64,000 nucleotides of DNA from Capronia americana (lineage: Eukaryota > Ascomycota > Eurotiomycetes > Chaetothyriales > Herpotrichiellaceae): positions 746,093 through 810,092 of the forward strand of contig JADWQD010000009.1 of assembly GCA_016110215.1 (NCBI GenBank). Reading direction: 5' to 3'. The first letter of the stretch is position 1, and every line of letters begins with the position of its first letter. Under the pieces are notes generated by a model. That model worked only from the letters and a program-made list of their open reading frames with translations, was not told the DNA's origin and did no database searches. Both the position numbers and the translations under genes were made by a program. Of the stretch, positions 46,013-58,509 are shown piece by piece.

Positions 46013-49000
46013 ATGGCAAGCTCTGTGCATCTAACATCAAAGGTGGTGGACAAACCGGCCACTTTGGGTTTATCGATCGTTGTCAACCCCGAGAACCCGA
46101 ACGTTGAGTATGTCTGCTCGCCAGTGCTGCCCACAAGCAATTAGCATCGTGCTTACCGAAAGGACAGTGTGGTCTTCGTTCACGGATTCAATGGCAATCC
46201 CGAACGAACCTGGCTGCACAAGGGTGATGCAAGCAGTCAGTCAGAAGCCTCCAGCGAGGAGCACTCCGACGAACGGCACCGAAAGATCCAAAAGGTTGTC
46301 GATTCGTTCAAGGTGTCACGCGATCGGAAGGCGGTTTACTGGCCGCGAGATCTTCTACCCCAGACACTGCCATACGCACGGGTGCTAACTTATGGCTACG
46401 ATACCCACCTCGGGCATCGGCTCGGGCGTCCTAAAAGTCAGAACACTGTCTACGATTTCGCAAAGGACTTTTTGATGGAGCTGGAGGCGGTACGTCGGTC
46501 TCAACCGAAGAGGCCACTCGTCTTCATTGCTCACAGCCTTGGAGGTATCGTCGTTAAGGAGATGCTCCGTCAGTCATATGGGTATTTGAAACACCAATCT
46601 GCTCTTCGGGCCTTGTCAGAATCAACTTCAGGCATCATATTCTTTGGCACTCCCCATGGCGGCGCAGATCCACGAAGCCTCCTGAAGACCATCGCAGAAA
46701 ACATCGCTAGGGTTGTAGGGTTCACAGTCAACGAACAGATTCTCGAGAGCCTGCTGCCCTCCTCAGAACGTCTGAGGCAGCTCAGGGACGAATTTGGACC
46801 CATGGCTCGCGAACAAGGATGGGTCATCCATTGCTTTCAAGAAGACCACGGCATCAAAGCTCTCAATGGGCGCAAAGTAAGCATTTCATCGAGATAACGC
46901 TGCCTTGGCTTTGACGCTGACTTTTGCAGGTCGTTGAAGATGTGTCGTCGTGTTTGGGGGATGCCAGCTTGGAACTCACTCAGCACATCGCAGACAACCA
47001 CATGGATATGTGTCGGTTTAGCTCATTCCATGATGCAGAGTACCGAAAGCTTGCTGCTGCCATCGACCGAGTCCTTGCAGAACACAAAGCGACTCCTCCG
47101 CTCTCAACTCCGTCAGCCCTCAGCAATGCAGAACGGCAAGCATACATCAATTCGCTGAGGTTTGACCAAATCGACGCCCGCCATGCCAGCATCAAGTCGG
47201 CCCACTCGAAGACTTGTAAGTGGCTACTCAAAAAATCCGAATACCTGGACTGGCTCGCCTCGGAACTCCAAGATGAGCACAATGGATTCCTGTGGATTAA
47301 GGGCAAAGCCGGCAGCGGCAAGTCGACGATACTGAAATACATCTTATCGCACGTGAAGAAGACGATGCCTGGGATCGCTATCATTTCATTCTTCTTCAAC
47401 GCCAGAGGTCACGATATGGAGAAGTCAACCATTGGCATGTATCGCTCGTTGCTCGTGCAACTCTTCGAATGTGTCCCGGAGCTGCAAAGTGTCCTGCACG
47501 TGCTCCCCCGGCCACCCTTGTCTTCTAATGGTGAGGTCGAAGGTCAATGGCAGCTTGAGACCCTGTTGGGGCTCTTTCGAGATGCTGTCAGTTGTCTTGG
47601 AGAAAGGGGCCTGATCTGCTTCGTCGACGCTCTGGACGAGTGCCATGAAGATGATGTTAGAAGAATGGTGGCCTGCTTTGAGAGCCTCGGCCAGGAAGCT
47701 ACTGAGTCAGGAGCCCGAGTTCGTATCTGTTTCTCCAGTCGACATTACCCCTATATCACAGTCGACAGGTGCGTCGAGCTTGTTTTGGAAGGTCAAGAGG
47801 GCCATCAACAAGACCTGGCCAATTACCTGCAGAGTGAACTGAAAATCGGAAAGAGTCAACGCTGCGAAAAGATCAAAGAGGGACTTCTCCGGCGAACCAA
47901 TGGAATATTCCTCTGGCTCGTCTTGGTCGTCCAGATCTTGCAGAAGGAATTCGACCGCGGGCGAGTGCACGCGCTTCAAAATCGATTAGAAGAGATCCCC
48001 CCAGGGCTCGACGAATTGTTCAGAGACATTCTGACCAGGGATACACGAAACGCCGACGATCTTCTGCTCTGTTTGCAATGGATTTTGTTCGCCAAGAGAC
48101 CCCTGAAGCGGGAGGAACTATACTTTGCAATACTCGCCGGAACCGAACCCGAACATCTCGAGCCATGGGATGCGGCCGAAGTGACGCCAAGCGTTATGGA
48201 CAGGTTTATCCTTGATTGCTCCAAAGGCCTCACGGCTCTGATAAGGACCAAGAACCAGACGGTCCAATTCATCCACGAGTCGGTGCGGGACTATCTACTC
48301 AAGGGGAATGGGCTGGCTCATATCAGGCAAGACCTCGCAGCTAATTTTTCGGGATCAAGCCACGAGAAGTTAAAGCTGTGCTGCTACAACTATTTGGACA
48401 TGGAGATTCCGGAGCTCATCCCCCTCGACGCAACAATCAAAGCCAGTCTGGAGACACATGAACAGCAGCCCGGCAATAGCGGTGACGACGTTGAAGAACT
48501 CGCCTCCCGCGATGATGAAGACAGAACACCGGCGATTGTAGCCGGAAACCTGGAGACGAAAGAGCTCCGTGAGAGGTTGTGTTTGCGCTACCCCTTTCTC
48601 GAATACGCTGTCGATAATGTTTTCTATCATGCGGAAGCTGCGCTGGCGAAGGGCATACCACAAGCAGCCTTTATCAATCAATTCGACCTCGCATCTTGGA
48701 CGTCCCGAAACAATGTCCTAGAGAAATACAAGATACGACGGTACTCACCGTCGGTAACCTTGTTGTATATCTGTGCCGAGAAGAACTTGCCTGCTCTCAT
48801 TCGACATGAACTTGGCCGAGTGCCTCATATGGATATCACAGGGGAGCGTCACATTTACCCGTTGAGAGCAGCTATAGCGCACAAGAACGAAGCAGCCATA
48901 CGGACGTTCTTGATGCCAGCCGATCGAGCCGCGGACGCTGGGCCATTAAGTTTGTCGACTGCTAGCCCACCTGAGCAGGATTGTGATCCCGTGTCGGTCC

Positions 49001-50625
49001 TTCTGCGTGGCAGAGCTGATTTGATATCATCTGCAAAGGAATGGACTGTTTTCTTCTGGGCTGTGCTGCGTGGTGAGGCCGGTCTCATGGACGCCCTGAT
49101 GGCCACAGGAAAAGTCGAATTTCCCTATCAAGCGAGAATAACAACACCGGGCGGAAGTGGTCACGTACAGCTTTCTCAGGAATACACTGATGCCCATACG
49201 ATGCATCTAAGGGTATCGTTGCGGCAACCTCATTTCACTCGCGGTCAGCCGCTACAGAATCAAGCAGGGATGCTACCCCTTCACGAACTACTATTATGGG
49301 CACATAAACATGGTTTCAAGCTCCTCGTTAGGCACCTCATGTGGCACTACGTGGCTGAAAAGTTGGGTGGCTCTGAATTCTCACGCAGAATGAACCTCAC
49401 GAATGTCAGACCACTGCTCACCGACTGCGACCTGACTTCTCTGATCTGTCAGCATGCAGAACCGCAGTTGAGCTTGAATGCTGAACTTTGCGGCAATCTT
49501 CTGTCGTATGGAATTCAATTTCAGGTCCCGGGCCTGGTGAAACACATCTATCAGCATAATCCCACTTTGTTGTACCATGTGCATGAGTCGGTGATTTCCG
49601 ACTTCCTCAAGCAGTATGTTGCACCGCGAGACTTTGAAGTGCTTCAGCTTGTTGTTGCAGGAGCGAATGACAATTCCACGTTTCGAGATGGAATTTTACG
49701 CTCCCTCATCCGGACCACCCTGAACCAGCGAGGAACCGTCGGAAGCGTTTGCCGGCTCCTACTGGACAACGGGCTCGAACTCGACAGTGCAGCAGTCGGA
49801 AGGGTTCCCCTGTTATCTTGGGCGTCCAAAGTATCGCATGATGATATGGTGCAGCTTATCCTCGAACGATGTAGCGTCGACGTCAACGCCACAGACAGCC
49901 AGGGACAGACTGCGCTCTCTTTGGCTGCCATTTCAGAAAGCCCCACGACCATGCAAATGCTCCTCGATGCCGGCGCAGACGCGAATTGTCAGGACAAGGA
50001 GGGTGGAGCGCCGCTTTCATACGCCGCGAGTATAGGCGATGAAGAAAAAGTCAGACTGCTCTTGAAGGTCAAAAACATCAGGGTCAACGTAGAAGACAAC
50101 GCCGGGGATACTCCGTTACTAGAAGCGGTAAGGGAAGAGAATGATCCAATCGTGAAACTGCTCTTGGAGCATCAAGACGTGGATGTGAATGTCAAAAACA
50201 AATATGGCGATACTCCTTTACTGAGGGCTGTGGCCCGGGGCGACGAGTCAGTCGTGAGCCTTCTCTTGGAGCATCATGGCGTGAATGTCAATCTCCCAGA
50301 CCAAGGAAGGTGTACCCCTTTATTATGGGCAGCGAGGTTGGAGCATAACTCCATCGTGAAACGCCTCCTACAGCATCGAGCTGTGGACGTCAATGCGAGA
50401 GATGCAAGTGGTAGATCATCGTTGTTCTGGGCGGTTAGCAAAGGTCGCGAGGCAATTGTTGAGCTCCTCCTCGAGCATCCCAACATCGATCTCGACGCGG
50501 GCATGAGAGAAGCATATGATTCCCTGGCGGAAACGTCGCCACTAGAAATTGCCAGGAGAAGAGGTCATTCTAGAGTGGTCACGATGCTGGAGGAAAAGAT
50601 GCGTCAAAAGCAGGTGGGGAAATAG
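46013..50625 (+). CDS. NLR-like protein: alpha/beta hydrolase + NACHT + ankyrin repeats
   Basis: Three exons fit: 46013-46107, 46168-46876 and 46930-50625, giving 1499 residues. Residues 33-265 are a lipase-like alpha/beta hydrolase (VVFVHGFNGNPERTW, with the nucleophile elbow FIAHSLGGIVVK, Ser155, and FFGTPHGGADP). After a linker comes a NACHT NTPase: P-loop GKAGSGKST at 393-401 and Walker B ICFVDALDEC near 497-506, then RICFSSRHYP and NGIFLWLVLVVQIL, the usual order in fungal NLR-like proteins. The C-terminal 250 residues hold at least six ankyrin repeats (GDTPLLEAV, GDTPLLRAV, CTPLLWAA units). About 500 residues between NACHT and ankyrins are not recognised. Such proteins function in fungal self/non-self recognition and possibly immunity. 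All catalytic motifs are intact. Confidence 0.93.
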
Positions 50626-50834
50626 TCTGTCAATGTGATTGTCCCAATGCCATAGTACTATGCTATCCAGGACGAAGGACCAAGAACAAGGATACACCAC
50701 GGTTCGGTGGAAAGCTTAGGGAGGTGACAAAGCATACTGTCCTCTGACTTCCCGCCACATGTTGGGAAATCCGACCACGTACCTACGAGGTATATACAGT
50801 ACCTTCCTTGCGCTGCACAAAACGCATCCCTAGC

Positions 50835-50866
<32 letters not shown>

Positions 50867-51562
50867 GGGGAATTCAGAGCCGACATCGATTGAATCAGCT
50901 ACCGAACACAATCGAAGACAAGGTCACCTACTCGTACGAGTACGAGGTACGGCAAGAGTTACATAAGCTGTGTTATGTAATTTGTATGTCACCGATAGGT
51001 CTCCAAACTCTGCACGTGACAATTCTAACGTAGAGATAGTAGCTCGTAACTCGTATATTTATTTTCGCCGAGTCTACTCCGAGTCTACTCCGTCCAGCCC
51101 AGCCCGCCTTGGTCTTCGTTCTTCGTCCTTCGTTCTTCTCTCTTCGCTACATACTTAGGAAAAATCCTTCAAGAGCGCACCCCTAACATCCTGACATGCC
51201 TGCTAATACGCAGAACAATTGACCGGGTTTCGAGTCATAATAGCGGTACGGCGTTTCTTGCTCCGCAACTTTGTTCGTCTTTTGTCGGTCTTCCAACTCC
51301 AAGGCAACTAGGTGGGCATCTACATGTTCCCTGATAATGTAATATAATGCTATACTATTCCCCTTCCCCCTAATTGGCGAGAGAGACAGACAGAGAGAGA
51401 AAAAAGGCTCAGATGGCATACTCTTTGCCCCCCCAAACTGGCGAGAGGAGAACGCTCAGATAGACACTCTTTCATACCACACCACCTGGCTCGAGAGACA
51501 TCCCACGTGTATAATATATCCTGCTCGGTGGCTTTCGTTTTGCATATAGCCTTTCAACCAGC
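50626..51562. other. Intergenic with CAGA microsatellite and TACTCGTACGAGTA palindrome
   Basis: 937 bp of convergent 3' spacer. CAGA repeats are at 50834-50866, a perfect 14-bp palindrome at 50929-50942, and GAGA/CAGA tracts near 51379-51400. I see no gene. Confidence 0.5.
50834..50866 (+). repeat. CAGA tetranucleotide microsatellite
   Basis: Eight uninterrupted CAGA units, ending at CGGGG. Confidence 0.9.
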
Positions 51563-53454
51563 TCAAGGTCCAGATCCAGCTCCAGGCTCGGGATCGTGCT
51601 TGACCTTCTCCTGGTCTTCGGCCGCGATGCCATGACGGTCACCCTGGGCGGGCAGTTCCTGTTTGTGAGGCTTCGGGCTTCCGACCGCAGATCCGTTGCT
51701 ATTTGAGGCCTTCTTGATCATGTCGGTGTGCTCGCCGATTCCGAAGCGGTGTTCGTGTGGCATGTCCGGGTCGACTCCGTTCTGGTGGGGATTGTTGGGC
51801 GTCCATGCGAGGTAGTCACGACGGACCTGTCGAGTCACACGATGTTAGCAAAAGGTAATAGATCCCTCCGCATCGCCATGAAACTTACCTCGACGTAGTC
51901 GTAGGCGAACTCGCCCAGTTGATCATCGTCCATGCCAAGGAGTTCGGCCTCTTCCGAAGCACGCAGGTGGAGGCCAGGAATGTAGTTCACAAGGTAGGCG
52001 AGGATGGCGCTCATGACAAAGGCATAGCCTGTGCATGCGACAACATACGCCAGTTGGATGTAGAACTGGCGATAATTGCCGATGGGCCATCCTCCGAGGG
52101 CCGTGCCGGTTTCTGGATTCGTGGCACCAGTGTTGACTCCGTCCAGTCCCACGACGTAGTCGACGCCGAGGAGGGCGTTGAACATCAACCCAATCATTCC
52201 AGCAACACCGTGCTCGGCGAACACGTCCATGGAGTCGTCGATCTTGATCCAGTATTTGACTTGGAAACAGTGTTAGTGGCGGCAGGATAGGCATCGACGG
52301 TGGACTCACTTTTGGTGGCAAAGTTACAGCCGATGCCCGTGACAATGCCCAAAACAACACTTCCCCAAGTCTCGAGATAGCCAGATGCAGGAGTAGCTGC
52401 CACCAGTCCGGAAATGGTGCCGGAACACCAGCCGACCATCGACCACTTCCGGGCTAGTCTGTAATCCAGAAGAACCCACGAAGCGGCGGCAAAAGTAGCA
52501 GTCAGGTTGGAGTTCCAGCACGCCATGACCGCTCGCAGGTTGGCTCCAAACGAGGAGCCGCCGTTGAAGCCGAGCCAACCGAACCACAGAAAGACGGTGC
52601 CCAGCAGGATGAACGAGACGTTGTGAGGCCGGAAGTTGAGCATCATCTTCTCTTGCCGCTTTCCGAGAACCATCGAATAGGCCAAAGCAGACATGCCGGA
52701 GCCGATCTCGACGGGGCCGCCACCAGCGTAATCCATCACACCATATTTGAACGCCCATCCATTGGCATTCCATGCCCAGCATGCAATAGGGTTGTAGACG
52801 AGGGTGGCCCAGAGAAAAGTCCAGACCAGGAACGGCATCAGCCTCCCACGTTCGGCGACCGCACCTGCCACGATAGCAGCGGTAACGCAACAGAATTGCA
52901 TCTGTCAAATGTCAGACCCTCCGATCCTTCTTCGCAGGAAAAACAAGAGGCGCTGCTCACCTGATAGAACGAGTACAGCAGACTGGGAATCAGTGGAGAC
53001 CCAGGACTAGGATTGCCGAGTGTCCTCTTCAAGCCGAAGTGGACGAGATCTCCAATGAAACCGCTCTGACCCGTGGGGGAGAAGGTGAGTGAATAGCCCC
53101 AGAAATACCACTGGAAGTTAATGACACTGCCTGCGGCCATACATGCCCACATCATTGACAGAGCCGACTTTCTTCGTGCCAGACCAGAGTATAAAAAGCC
53201 CAGGCCGGGCACCATGACCAACACAAGGCATGATGAAAGGATGATATATGCTTGATCGCCAGACTGGTACCACTTGTTCAAGTTCTCCGTCCCTGTGGTC
53301 GGGTCAGAAGGCGGCCAGCATTGTGTGTGCCGTCGTACATACTGGAATCTCCTCCTGTTCTCACATTTGTGGCCAGGGTGTAATCCGCTGGAGCACCCGT
53401 CCAGTTGTAGGACGCATAGGAGGGAAGATAACTGACTTGGCCGGCCGAAGACAT
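51563..53454 (-). CDS. Ammonium transporter, Mep1/Mep3 (MeaA-like) type
   Basis: A plasma-membrane Mep/Amt ammonium transporter with 11 TM helices. Five exons fit: complement 53343-53454, 52961-53292, 52310-52901, 51889-52259 and 51563-51826, giving 556 residues. Signatures: GDQAYIILSSCLVLVMVPGL in TM1, FWGYSLTFS, AERGRLMPFLVWTF, and DYAGGGPVEIGSG in the pore. The first residue of the twin-His pair is Glu213 here, as in Mep1/Mep3-type proteins, whereas Mep2-type sensors keep His. The second His is retained (His362 in FAEHGVAG). LLGMDDDQLGEFAYDYVEV opens the cytoplasmic tail, followed by an 85-residue extension that is longer than usual. It is on the same strand as glutamine synthetase, about 3.3 kb away. 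Confidence 0.95.
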
Positions 53455-56400
53455 CGTGAAGGCGTCGAGACGAGACGAGTTGTTTCTCGAGCGTCGAGCC
53501 CGGATAGGCGTCCTTTAAGTGTGCGACCGGGTCAGGCCACAAGGTCGGACATGTACTCCACCAAAGGTCGTTGCCGATTCGTATGCGGTATTTCCGGAGG
53601 TTCGGTGGCGGGGAGGGTGTCACGGAAACTGTTCAGGAGACAACACACTCTCGGGGAGGGTCCAGGAGAAGAAATATAGGAAAAAGACCCTGACGAGCTC
53701 AGGAGACGAGAGTCGTGCCTAGGACGGTGGCTGTATACCAAGGCGATGAGCGCGTAGATACAGAGGATAAGGAAAACAACAACGGGGATCAAGAGAGCAG
53801 TAGGATGGACTAGTTGAGGAGTCTGGGCGAAATTCGGAGGCGCGTCATAGGTCAGCAGCGTCCAGAGCAAGGTGAGCCTCGAATCTCGAATCTCGATCGA
53901 GTAGGGGACTGGTGATCGGTGGAACCAAGTCCCAGAATTGGATGCGTGGGTTGATGAGCTTGTTGACTTTTGCGATGAAATGCTGGGCGAGATATTGTGG
54001 GGTTTGAAGCGGAAGCGTGCGCTAACCTTTGACAATCGACCAGGCCTTCAAACAATGACGAAAAGACCAGGGCTGTTTGGCTGCGGTCATCGGCCACCCG
54101 AGGCGCCGAGCCTTTGAAGCCGCTGCTGTGACTGGTTCGAGGCATGTTATCAAAAGCATTGATGTTGTCCCTTTTCTGTCTCTCTCCAGATCCCAGGCCA
54201 TCAGACTGATATCACGAACTCATAGACGCCCAGGCGGCCGGTGGGCTTGGCCCTGGTATCGATCAGCAGAAGCAAGACTGTCCCAGCTGACCGGGCTCCA
54301 GAATCCACCCTTGCGAAGCAAAGAATGGCTTGACTTGCTGAAGCACTCGGTAATCCGTGTTTGGCATGATGCTTGCCCGATTTCGGCGGCAGTACATGGA
54401 GGGAATAAGTCTCAACATGCTGCACCACACAGAGCTGTCTTCGCAACAAAATTTTCACTCGGTTTGCGGAGCAGCGGCCCCAACACGCGGGAGTTCTCGT
54501 AGAAGAAGGAATTTGCGTGTCGTAATGCCAAGGGCTGTTCTTAAGTGCACCCGAGTTGCTTTTGGAGCCGTGGCAGAGACGTTTCGCTCGTCTGTGTTCG
54601 TTTACTCATTTCCTCGACTGAGCCCAAGATACAGACGTTGCCCAGTCCAATGAAAGAGCATAGCCTTATCGTGCAGCATGCGAATGCATGCATAATAGTG
54701 GGACCCGCTACCCGGGGCTTACCCCTGTCATCTGCACGAGTTTCCAAGCCTGCAAGGGCCCAAGTAGCGGCAAGATAAGGTCAGCGCAGCCGTGTGCTTG
54801 GGTGATCCGCCGTCCCATTTATCCGACCGAAGCTTGACGTCAACGGCACGTGAGGTCATTGGCGTTGTGTCCGACTTTCGATGGTGAATACGTAGCTTCA
54901 GAGCGTAGTTTCCCATGAAGTCGCAAGTTCGGAGCGGCAGATCCTGGGGAGCTTCGAAGTCCGGGGTTCAGTAGGCTCTTCTTACTCGTCCTCTTTCGGT
55001 CCTCCGGGTCAACAAGCATTATCCTCTATTCCCCTGTCGTTGTGCAAGTCACAGTCCATGGAAAATTTTGCCATCCTAGCCCGTTTCGAGACTCTCTGTT
55101 CTCAGATACCAAGGACAGGCAGACGAGCCTGACCACAAAATGCGTACCATAGCATATCTGGCAGGATACGCGAGATAAGCCAAGCGATGCCAGGACCAGA
55201 TACCTGCCCTCGAGAGGCCTTTCTCCATCGTTATCAGGATGGTCTGCGCCATTTTGGCAGCAGGCAGTCCACCATTGACCAACCTGAAGTCTTGTGCGCG
55301 CAAAAAACAACTTCTGGTTTCAGGATCCCGGTGCGGAGATCAGACCACCCTTACGGGGATCCACAACCGCTCTTCTCGAGGGCCGATGGTCACTCAGCTT
55401 CTCGGGACGTTAATCGAAATGCACAGCGTCTGAAGAGCAACAATTTCCCGCAAATGTGTCAAGCCAGTCCATCGGGAGCTGCCAAGTGACATGGAGCATC
55501 CTTTCCTTCGGACCTTGGCGTTGGGTTCTCGAAACCTGGTGGTTGTGACGTGTGCAAGGTACGCCAGCAAAGGTACGGAAACGAAGCTGGCGGAGCCTTG
55601 GAACGAGGCGGAGCTTGCACTGGCCCAAGGAAAAGCCAGGATTGGTAGGAAGACGAGTCCACCCAGCGAGGTCCAGTTTTGAACCTCACGGCGCAGCCTT
55701 GTGGTCCAGCGGCTCGCGAACTCTTGACCGCTCCTGCAGAACGTAGCCTGATGAGTGACCAGGGCCATCCCACCCCCCACCATTTGACCTACGAGTACGG
55801 GTATGGCATCAGCCGCGACCATCTCCGCGTTTTCGCAGACCCCTGGCCCTTCACCTTTACCTCTGCTGACCTAAGTCCAAGTTCGCAGGCCGCTGGTTGG
55901 TCCTCGTCGTGGTCTCGAGTGGCTTCGAGTAGCTCCCCGGGTTGAGAAACAGGGTGATGATGAACAAGCAAGCCTCGTTCCGGCCCTCTCGATCTGAGAC
56001 GTTGTGGTTGTCTTGCGCGACTTTGGCCTGCATGTCTTCTGCAATGACCTGAACAGCTTAGCGGGTTTGCATCGGATCAGCACCCTGGTGGCGTGGCTGT
56101 TTTACTCTTTTCCTTCTGGGGCCGCTGTCATTGCACGAATGTCCGGGAGGTCCTGGTGAGTCCCCTGTGGCTCGCTCTGGATTGAGACTGGCCATTGACC
56201 GCAGGCGCAAAAAAAGCTCAGCAGTCAGCTGCCAGAGGGAAATGCAAAGACGGGCAGGATGAAAGACAGGGGAGTTCAAAGCATGCACAGAAAAAGAAAT
56301 ATCAGAGTGAAGCAACAGTGAAATGAAAAATTCTGTAGACGCTTCCTTCCCGCAGCGAATGGCGCTGCCCTCTAAATTTCTGTCATGCAAAATCTCGGTG

Positions 56401-56705
56401 AGAATTGAATGCACTGATGCAGATCGGGTTTTGGCTCATTCTTTAGGTCTTTAGTATTTTTATCATTGTAGTTCTTATGTTCTAAGCAAGTAGTGCTGTC
56501 GCTTGGTGAGACTCGCACTGCCAGTACACACGTGACTTCAGGGACGCGCTGCAATATCTGCTTCCTTCGACTCGTCTTGATCTTCTCGCGGTTCGTCTGT
56601 TCACATTTCAACTCGGATCTATCTTTCCTGGGTATCTCAGAGCTCCCCCTTTCCGCCAGGCGAGAACTTGGCCAGAATCACAATGTTTGTGCAGGCGAAT
56701 ATATT
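53455..56705. other. Long spacer between ammonium transporter and glutamine synthetase
   Basis: 3.25 kb with short overlapping frames only. It serves as upstream region of the ammonium transporter gene and 3' region of glutamine synthetase. GATA-factor-type words (HGATAR) occur at 54147-54152 (reverse strand) and 54773-54778, and a GGATAAG at 53765-53771 differs by one base from that consensus. TACGAGTA is at 55790-55797. Confidence 0.45.
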
Positions 56706-58509
56706 CTAGTCGAACTTCTCCTCTGGGAGCGAGCCGTACAGGGTCTCGACGACCATGCCAGTCACCTCTGAAACACGAGTCAGCAAAAGTGAGAAAGTGG
56801 AAATGACGGGAAAGACTTACGGTACGGGTCGGCGTTGGAAGCCGGTCGTCGATCCTCGAAGTAACCCTTGCCCTCTTTGGCGCAGGCTCGGGGAACGCGG
56901 ACAGAGGAACCTCGGTCAGCAACACCCCAGGTAAACTTCTCAATACTGGAGGTCTCATGGGCACCAGTCATACGGAGTTCGTTGCCTTCACCGTAAACCT
57001 TGATGTGTTCGATGTGGCGCTTCTCGAGCTTCTTCATGGCCTCCTCGATGTATTTCATACCACCGTCTTCACGCATCTCCTTAGATGAGACGTTGGTGTG
57101 GAGACCAGCTCCGTTCCAGTCACCGGGGATAGGCTTTGGTTGAAATGAGACTTTGGCGCCGAACTCTTCTGAGATGCGGTGGAGGAGCCATCGAGAGACC
57201 CAGAGCTGGTCACCCACTGTCGGCGTGGTCAGCGGAAAATCATGAGAGAGCAATGCAATCCTTCACTTACAGTCAATGCCTTCGCAGGGGCCAACCTGGT
57301 ATTCCCACTGGGCGGGCATGACCTCGGCGTTTGTGCCAGAAATCTCAATACCTGCATACATGCAAGCCTTGTGGTGAGCCTCGACAATGTCACGGCAGTA
57401 AACACGCCCTGTGCCAACACCGCAGTAGTAAGGGCCCTGGGGACCGGGGAAACCGCCCTTGGGCCAGCCGTACGGCCACCCATCGGGTCCCAAGAGAGTG
57501 TATTCTTGCTCCAAGCCAAACCACACCTTGTGCTTGGCATTGGCCTCCATCAAACGTGCAGCTTCATGGCGGTAGTTGAATTTGTTGGGCGTCCCATCCG
57601 GATCCCAGGTCTCGCACATCACCAAGACATTCTCACCCAGACGGATGGGATCGGGGTACATGGCTACCGGTCGGATGTAGACGTCGGAGTTGTCGCCCGG
57701 GGCCTGGCCGGTGGAGGAGCCGTCGAAATTCCATTCGGGGAGGTCGTCGACGGTCTTTGGAGCCTTGTTCAGGGTCTAGAAGACTTAAAATTAGCTGACG
57801 AATGCCATGCGAGTCATAGCGATTTCGATGTGTCAACTCCCCGGCGAACCCGTGTCAATGCGTCGCATGGGGCGCGGGTAAATGGACGGTTGCGGTCGTC
57901 CCTGACCACGCCGAGATCGGCTAGATCGCGATTGGCGATTGTTGGTTGGAGAGGGCGGCGCAGCCTCGGTGCTTCGAGAAGTCGGGTGGATGAGCCACGC
58001 TTTTGGTATGACGCTGCCGCGCCAGGGTTTCTTCATGGTGGGGCCATCCATTAGGCGGCACATCCCACTGCAAGCAGGCGGCGGATGGTTGTTCTCGTTG
58101 AGCAGAGATGCCTGCTTTCGGCGGAAGTCATTCGCCGCCCAGTGTGGCGGTGGCAGAGTCTCGTGTTCGAATACCAGATGGAGGATTGAGGGATGGGTGA
58201 GACAGGCGGAAAGAATGTGCTTACCTTCGTCTTGTTTCGCAGGCCATTTGACCCGTCGATCCAAATGTATTCAGCAAGAACCTTGCCTCTCTGGTCCAAT
58301 TTCATGTACTTGGCCAACTGCGAGGACGGGTCAGTGTATCTGCACAGTGCGAGAGGGGCGCAAGCTGCAGTTGCGCAAGAGGAGGACTCACATTCGCGGC
58401 ATTGGAGACGATAGTAGACTCGCCGACACCAGCCTAGGAGACAGTTAGTATCCAGTAATGCGATTGGCCGCGGCGGGGTCGTTGGAGTAAGAGCAGGAGA
58501 ACTCACCAT
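56706..58509 (-). CDS. GLN1: Glutamine synthetase (type II)
   Basis: Makes glutamine from glutamate, ammonium and ATP. Six exons fit: complement 58507-58509 (the ATG alone), 58392-58433, 58225-58317, 57271-57775, 56821-57216 and 56706-56767, giving 366 residues, close to the usual 355-360. The start is M-AGVGESTIVSNAANLAKY. Signatures: AEYIWIDGSNGLRNKTK, WNFDGSSTGQAPGDNSDVYI, WFGLEQEYTLLGPDGWPYGW, VGPCEGIDLGDQLWVSRW, KPIPGDWNGAGLHTN and ENGxK-like GAHETSSIEKFTWGVADRG. The C-terminus is VTGMVVETLYGSLPEEKFD. The family is certain. The single-codon first exon is inferred because a GTGAGT donor follows the ATG directly and an in-phase acceptor precedes AGVGE. HGATAR words upstream at 58652-58657 and 59216-59221 are consistent with nitrogen control. 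Confidence 0.96.

Noticed and set aside
53532..54035. Minus-strand 167-codon frame upstream of the ammonium transporter
   Set aside because: It could be a leader or small gene, but the sequence is Ser/Pro-rich without motifs, and other frames are equally open.
55394..55822. Minus-strand 142-codon frame between the nitrogen genes
   Set aside because: No recognisable motif, several overlapping frames of similar length on both strands, and no splice or start context.
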